DNA from: JADJXV01 sp046328995
GTDB taxonomy: Bacteria > Bacteroidota > Ignavibacteria > Kapaibacteriales > UBA961
Direction: 5' to 3'
Assembly: GCA_046328995.1 (NCBI GenBank)
Contig: JAXLVN010000002.1
Location: 930,001 to 994,000 of the forward strand
DNA length: 64,000 nucleotides
How positions within the stretch are numbered: the stretch's first letter is position 1; every line of letters starts with the position of its first letter. A model generated the notes under the pieces. That model had not been told where the DNA came from. It did no database searches and worked only from the letters and a program-made list of their open reading frames with translations. Of this stretch, positions 59,841-64,000 are shown piece by piece. A program made the position numbers and the translations under genes.

Positions 59841-61067
59841 GTGAAAATACTCTCCTTACTCCTCATAGCGACACTTCCATTCATCAGCACACCGGCGTCA
59901 GCACAAAGCGTGGTGAAATCCATGCTTCGCCTGCCCGATACCGGACAAAACACAAGTTATACGCCTACCTTCGGTGAGGATAATGATTATACAATCAATC
60001 CTCCACTGTTCAAGGTGCATGGCGATGGTACCATCACCGATAGCATCACCGGACTCATGTGGCAGCAAACCGATGGCGGGGAAATGACGGTTGAAAATGC
60101 GGCTATGTATTGCGATTCTCTTACGCTTGGCGGCTATACCGACTGGCGCTTGCCGACGCCGCATGAGGCGTTTAGTATTCTCAATCATCAGAATAATAAT
60201 CCTGCTCTCGACATCAAAGTATTCACCAAAACAACCGCCGAGTATTGGTGGACGAGCGCAAAACAGGTCAATGACGCAACGAAAATATGGGTCACGAATG
60301 CGGGAGGAGGAATTGGGAATCATCAGAAAACCGAAACCGTAAGTGCAGGTGGTACAAAGAAGATACACACCCGTGCAGTGCGCGACGTAAAAGCGCCGGC
60401 GACCGTGCCGAACCATTTCACCGACAATGGCGATGGGACGATTACCGATAATCTTACCAATCGTCAATGGCAGAAAATTACTCCTGATACTCCTATGACC
60501 TGGGAGGAAGCACTGATGTATGCCGAAGGTCTAACGTTAGCCGGAGCAAGTGATTGGCGTTTACCAAACATCAAAGAATTGCAGTCTTTGAGCGATGAAA
60601 ATCAACTGTCACCTTCCGTTCAAACAAGCTATTTTACGACTATTGGCGTGAAAAAATACTGGTCATCGACCTCGCTGCCGAATCAATCGACTCGCGCGTG
60701 GTACCTCAATACGCAATTCGGTATTACGACCTATGACTTGAAAACAGCCGGGAATTATGTAATTTGCGTACGTGGTAGTGATGCGCCCGCGACATCGGTT
60801 CGTGAAGATGATTTGCATGACAATACCTTCGTTATTTCGCCGAATCCTGCCCGCTCGGAGGTTGTGCTGGCGATTCCGCAGGCGAGTGATGAGGCACTGG
60901 TAGTGGAGATACGTACTCTTCTCGGCGAACTGGTGTATTCGACAACTATTATTCCGAATACCCGGATGGCAACTATCAGCACCGACAAGCTTGATAATGG
61001 TGTGTATATCGTGTCTCTCCTCGGTGCTACTTCGCGGAATACTTCTACCCTTATTATTTATAAGTAA
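59841..61067 (+). CDS. Secreted protein with two DUF1566 domains and T9SS tail
   Basis: A 408-residue protein. The GTG at 59841 starts a signal peptide ('SLLLIATLPFISTPASAQ'); a TTG at 59823 would add six residues. Two DUF1566 (Lcl C-terminal-like, C-type-lectin-like) domains follow: 'GDGTITDSITGLMWQQTDGG' with 'GYTDWRLPTPHEAFSI', and 'GDGTITDNLTNRQWQ' with 'ASDWRLPNIKELQSL'. Each ends with a strand around 'VRDV' or 'CVRGS'. The chain ends in a T9SS domain ('ISPNPARSEV', 'LDNGVYIVSLLG'). Such domains often bind carbohydrate or protein at the surface. Last gene of the 41-61 kb run. Confidence 0.85.
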   Translation: MKILSLLLIATLPFISTPASAQSVVKSMLRLPDTGQNTSYTPTFGEDNDYTINPPLFKVHGDGTITDSITGLMWQQTDGGEMTVENAAMYCDSLTLGGYTDWRLPTPHEAFSILNHQNNNPALDIKVFTKTTAEYWWTSAKQVNDATKIWVTNAGGGIGNHQKTETVSAGGTKKIHTRAVRDVKAPATVPNHFTDNGDGTITDNLTNRQWQKITPDTPMTWEEALMYAEGLTLAGASDWRLPNIKELQSLSDENQLSPSVQTSYFTTIGVKKYWSSTSLPNQSTRAWYLNTQFGITTYDLKTAGNYVICVRGSDAPATSVREDDLHDNTFVISPNPARSEVVLAIPQASDEALVVEIRTLLGELVYSTTIIPNTRMATISTDKLDNGVYIVSLLGATSRNTSTLIIYK

Positions 61068-61440
61068 TACCAAAATCGATCAAAAAGTATGTCATGCTGA
61101 GTTCTTAAGGAGCACAAGCCCGCTCCTATCAAAAACAATGACACAAGACAAGGAAAACATAGCCCATGATTTTAATCATGGGGTCAAGAGTCCCAACGAA
61201 ACCCGTATGCCGTTTTAACGGTGTGAACGCTGAAAATGGATGGATCTATTCCACTTCGCTCGATACATTCTATCCAACGGTTTCAACCGTTTAGATACGG
61301 TATTCGGCGTACTATAGCGCCAACTTGAATATTTTTAATATGTTGGCTGAAGAGTTGTTCAGTGGATGTCAAATGTGTCATTAACAGTATGCAATGTCAC
61401 AAGGTAGCCCAAAGAAATCCCCCGCCTAAGAAGGCGACCC
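61068..61440. other. Intergenic region before the ISAs1-type element
   Basis: About 370 bp without a gene. It contains 'gtcatgctga' (end motif of the MITE-like family) near 61090 and ends in a palindromic 'cccctttatcaag' block into which the insertion sequence has landed. Confidence 0.45.
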
Positions 61441-61533
61441 CTTTATCAAGCAGGGCTGTTAAGTTCTTATAAAAGTTTATTTTTGCATTATAACACAACA
61501 ACAATACAGGAATAGTTATAGGACTCGACTTCG

Positions 61534-62133
61534 ATGGATAAACAAGAGATGGATATACAATCCTATTTTAAAAAGATACCGGACTTTAGACGTGACGAAG
61601 GCAAACGCTACCCTTTGGATGCTATGCTAACCATTATCGTTATAGGAGTTATGAATGGTTACACTAAGTATCGAGAAATTGCCCGGTTAGCTAAACGACA
61701 CGAACAAGTATTGATTGAAGCTTATGGTCTTAACAACGGCGTTCCCAGTCATGTAACTATACGAGAAATCATACGCAAAACTGATTTTGAACAAGTACTT
61801 CTTCAGTTTAATTTATGGGCGCAGTCGTGTGTCATTTTGAACGATGAGCCCCCAAACGAGCAGACCGACACGCCATCGGCTGTCATAAATATCGACGGCA
61901 AAAGTATTCGTGCGTCTCTTCAAGATTACTCGTCCTCGTATCAGGATTTTGTCTGTTTTGCTCACGTGTATGCCGCCGAACAAGGAGTCGTTATTCAGAC
62001 AGCGAACTATCAAAATAAAGAAGAAAGCGAGATTCCATTTGTCCAAGCCCTCATCGAAAAATTAAAGCTAAACAATGCGCTTCTAACGTTAGATGCGCTT
62101 CATACACAAAAAAAACAATTGATGCAATCCTGA
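61534..62133 (+). CDS. ISAs1-family transposase, N-terminal part
   Basis: A 199-codon frame with the DDE_Tnp_1-associated N-terminus ('IPDFRRDEGKRYPLDAMLTI') and the start of the catalytic domain ('INIDGKSIRAS', first aspartate; 'LLTLDALHTQKK', second aspartate). It stops shortly after an A8 run (around 62110). Reading -1 from the run gives 'KTIDAILKSNNDFLIAVKEN', the normal family continuation. So one A is missing, or slippage joins the frames. Confidence 0.85.
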   Translation: MDKQEMDIQSYFKKIPDFRRDEGKRYPLDAMLTIIVIGVMNGYTKYREIARLAKRHEQVLIEAYGLNNGVPSHVTIREIIRKTDFEQVLLQFNLWAQSCVILNDEPPNEQTDTPSAVINIDGKSIRASLQDYSSSYQDFVCFAHVYAAEQGVVIQTANYQNKEESEIPFVQALIEKLKLNNALLTLDALHTQKKQLMQS

Positions 62134-62189
62134 AGAGTAACAACGACTTCCTGATAGCGGTAAAAGAAAATCAGAAGACACTTTTCAAG

Positions 62190-62672
62190 ATGATTCAAGC
62201 ATCAACAGCTGAGATTCCAGCTATTGAGAGCTACACAAGTACGACCAAAGGCAGAGGTCGGTTAGAGTATCGCCAGGTCTCGGTTTGGCATGATTGCTCT
62301 CGCATTCCGAAGGATTGGAATGGGATAAAGAGTATCATACATTTGCGTAGCTACGGCCAACGAGACGGCAAACCATACGACCACGACCACTACTATATCA
62401 GTAGTCTCGGCAAGACGAGCGCGCAGAAATTCGCCGAATACATACGCCTTCATTGGCAAATAGAGAACAACTTACACCGAGAATTAGATATTGTTTTTCA
62501 AGAAGATACGACGAAAGAGCCATCGAATGATGTCCATAAGAAATTTGCGATATTCCGAAAAATAGCTATCAATATATTCCGAAAGAATGGCTTAAAGAAA
62601 ATAAAACCCGCCATTGAATCACACATTAATCGTATTGATGAGATAATAAAACTTATTAGATTTAGAACTTAA
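62190..62672 (+). CDS. ISAs1-family transposase, C-terminal part
   Basis: The rest of the transposase: 'REVSVWHD'-like segment ('YRQVSVWHDC'), 'DHDHYYISSL' and 'RLHWQIENNLHRELDIVFQE' with the catalytic glutamate, then 'NDVHKKFAIFRKIAINIFRK'. The coding frame is open from the A8 run at ~62110, so the ATG at 62190 is only the first methionine in this frame. With the first part it makes a full-length protein of about 375 residues. Confidence 0.85.
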   Translation: MIQASTAEIPAIESYTSTTKGRGRLEYRQVSVWHDCSRIPKDWNGIKSIIHLRSYGQRDGKPYDHDHYYISSLGKTSAQKFAEYIRLHWQIENNLHRELDIVFQEDTTKEPSNDVHKKFAIFRKIAINIFRKNGLKKIKPAIESHINRIDEIIKLIRFRT

Positions 62673-62680
62673 CAGCCCTG

Positions 62681-62902
62681 CTTTATCAAGGGGTCAAAGA
62701 CTCTAAACGTCCCCTTGATAAAGGGGAAAATGTTTGCGAAGCAAACGAAGGGGATTGAAATCAATGAAGTAACGCTATGATATATATGATAATTATGTTG
62801 TTAACCCAAATGTGTCAGTAACAGCGAGTCGTAGAGGCCGAAGAAGGGCTCAGAATGACAGCGTTGGTATAAATACTTTACTATTCAATTCATCTGTACA
62901 CT
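62681..62902. other. Intergenic region before the sulfatase gene
   Basis: Begins with the right target duplication, then 'gtccccttgataaaggggaa' and 'tttgcgaagcaaacg' palindromes of a genome-repeat type. No gene seen. Confidence 0.5.
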
Positions 62903-64000
62903 ATGCGAATACTTCTCCTGTTTCTTGTCTGCATTCTAAGTACTTCCTCAGCATTCGCGCAGCGGAATGTGATCCTTATTATCGCCGATGACCTCGGCTC
63001 GGACTACTGCGGTTTTTATGAAAATCACATCGACACAGTGATCATGCCGAATGTGCGCACACTCTCCGAGCGCGGCATTCGCTTCACGAATGCATGGTCC
63101 AATCCGCTGTGCTCACCCACGCGGGCAGGTATTCTCACCGGACGCTATAGTTTCCGGACCGGTGTCGGCAATGCCGTCGGCAACGGCACGCCGGTGCTTG
63201 ATGTCAATGAGATTACTATCCCGATCATGCTCAAAGCATTCTCAAAGAGTAAGGTCGCCACCGCGCAGATTGGCAAATGGCATCTGCATCAGGCGACTCC
63301 GAAGTCTAATCTTCGGATACCCAATACTATGGGATACGACCATTATGAAGGGAATTTTCTTGGTGTGCTAACGAGTTATTTTGCATGGCCCAAGGTCATC
63401 GACGGCGTGAGTGATACGTGTACGAACTATGCAACGACGGAAACGGTAAACAATGCCGTGACCTGGATACAGGCCAATCGCACAAAACCGTATTTCCTGT
63501 GGCTGGCGTTTAATGCTCCCCATGCACCCTTTCATTTGCCGCCAAAAAATCTTCATTCCTATCAATCACTTAGTGGTACGGAAGCTGATATTGCTGCTGA
63601 CCCCAAACCCTATTTTAAAGCTGCCGTCGAGGCGATGGATCGTGAAATTGGTCGATTATTCGACTCACTCAAAGCAAATGGTGATTGGGAGAATACCGAT
63701 ATTATTTTCATCGGTGATAATGGCGATGATGCGAAAGTCGCGCAGACTCCCGGCGGTGCCAAAGGCAGCGTGTATCAGGAGGGAATCAGCGTACCGTTTA
63801 TCATTGCCGGTCCGTCGGTCATCGCGCCGAATCGGGTGAGCGACGCGCTCGTCAACACGCAGGATTTATTCGGTACTATACTTGAAATATTCGGTGATAC
63901 GGCGTGGGCAGGGCATATTCCGATTCCGATTAAAGTAGATTCAAAAAGTCTGGTGCCGATTCTCAAAAATCAAGCAACAAGTGTACGCGATTGGGCGTTT
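62903..64000 (+). CDS. Secreted sulfatase (arylsulfatase-type), 3' end outside window
   Basis: Hydrolyses sulfate esters, probably of polysaccharides or small molecules, in the periplasm or outside. 366 residues are visible and the frame runs off the window. Signal peptide 'ILSTSSAFAQ'. 'NVILIIADDLGSDYCG' holds the metal-binding D29-D30. 'NPLCSPTRAGILTGRY' is the S1 sulfatase signature with C70, the residue converted to formylglycine. 'IGKWHLH' and 'IIFIGDNGDD' give the further active-site lysine, histidine and metal-binding D/N. It needs a formylglycine-generating enzyme, not seen here. The downstream part may add another T9SS domain. Confidence 0.93.
   Translation, partial: MRILLLFLVCILSTSSAFAQRNVILIIADDLGSDYCGFYENHIDTVIMPNVRTLSERGIRFTNAWSNPLCSPTRAGILTGRYSFRTGVGNAVGNGTPVLDVNEITIPIMLKAFSKSKVATAQIGKWHLHQATPKSNLRIPNTMGYDHYEGNFLGVLTSYFAWPKVIDGVSDTCTNYATTETVNNAVTWIQANRTKPYFLWLAFNAPHAPFHLPPKNLHSYQSLSGTEADIAADPKPYFKAAVEAMDREIGRLFDSLKANGDWENTDIIFIGDNGDDAKVAQTPGGAKGSVYQEGISVPFIIAGPSVIAPNRVSDALVNTQDLFGTILEIFGDTAWAGHIPIPIKVDSKSLVPILKNQATSVRDWAF

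Larger units (their letters stand above)
61451..62680 (+). mobile_element. ISAs1-family insertion sequence with perfect ends
   Basis: A 1230-bp element with 17-bp perfect inverted repeats, 'cagggctgttaagttct' (61451-61467) and its complement (62664-62680). It is flanked by a perfect 10-bp direct repeat 'ctttatcaag' (61441-61450, 62681-62690), as expected for this family (8-10 bp). The perfect ends and target duplication imply a recent insertion. Confidence 0.95.

Noticed and set aside
61451..62680. Two independent genes in the ISAs1-type element
   Set aside because: The two frames are halves of one transposase interrupted at an A8 run; the ATG at 62190 is internal.

Overview
The window looks like a chromosome segment from the Bacteroidota/FCB group, probably near Kapabacteria, Ignavibacteria or Chlorobi. 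The main reason is that ten large proteins carry a C-terminal type IX secretion (T9SS) sorting domain, nine of them with a recognisable (Y)PNP start and most ending in the usual strands after 'SGVY/PSGMY'. Housekeeping genes (dnaA, tatC, tyrS, pgi, fumC, ribD, nuoA, nuoB, polyprenyl synthase) sit in small groups among many intergenic palindromic repeats. There are no rRNA or tRNA genes, no CRISPR array and no phage genes that I can see. The lineage is an inference from gene content only.

Layout. 0-4 kb: a TPR adenylate cyclase, a duplicated DUF3592 protein and an atypical NRAMP-family transporter. 4-8.7 kb: an accessory block with an IS630-family element, an AT-rich antiporter/DUF389 pair on the minus strand, and a duplicated 3' end of the NRAMP gene at its far side. 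9-17 kb: a minus-strand housekeeping run (lipoprotein, pgi, TPR protein with a 21-bp minisatellite, tyrS, polyprenyl synthase, tatC). 17.9-29.6 kb: dnaA, a giant FN3/T9SS protein, fumC, a membrane metalloprotease-like gene, acyl-CoA dehydrogenase, an XRE relic and two membrane proteins. 29.7-39 kb: a DUF885 lipoprotein, a three-gene HipBST-type toxin-antitoxin operon, a haem-containing T9SS protein, a nuclease-like protein and an isolated nuoAB pair with its own terminator. 39-41 kb: repeats and ribD.

41-61 kb is the most interesting part: about 20 kb of plus-strand genes that read like an envelope metal-handling and stress programme. It has two parallel modules, each with an ECF sigma factor, a small one-helix putative anti-sigma protein and a Spy/CpxP-like periplasmic protein. 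The first leads into an MbnP/MbnH pair (copper-binding protein plus its dihaem modifying enzyme), a YHYH-domain protein with BACON domains, a multicopper oxidase and a thioredoxin-fold protein. The second leads into another YHYH protein, two tandem metallophosphatases, a large internally duplicated LTxxQ-motif protein, an unrecognised secreted protein and a DUF1566 protein. Nearly all the secreted products have T9SS tails. Copper or other metal oxidation at the cell surface is the simplest unifying role, but that is an inference.

The window ends in an ISAs1-type element with a perfect 10-bp target duplication and an incomplete sulfatase. A MITE-like repeat of about 340 bp occurs three times (12.0, 40.5 and 50.0 kb). 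The third copy lies between the second sigma factor and its putative anti-sigma gene and has amplified an internal 66-bp unit.
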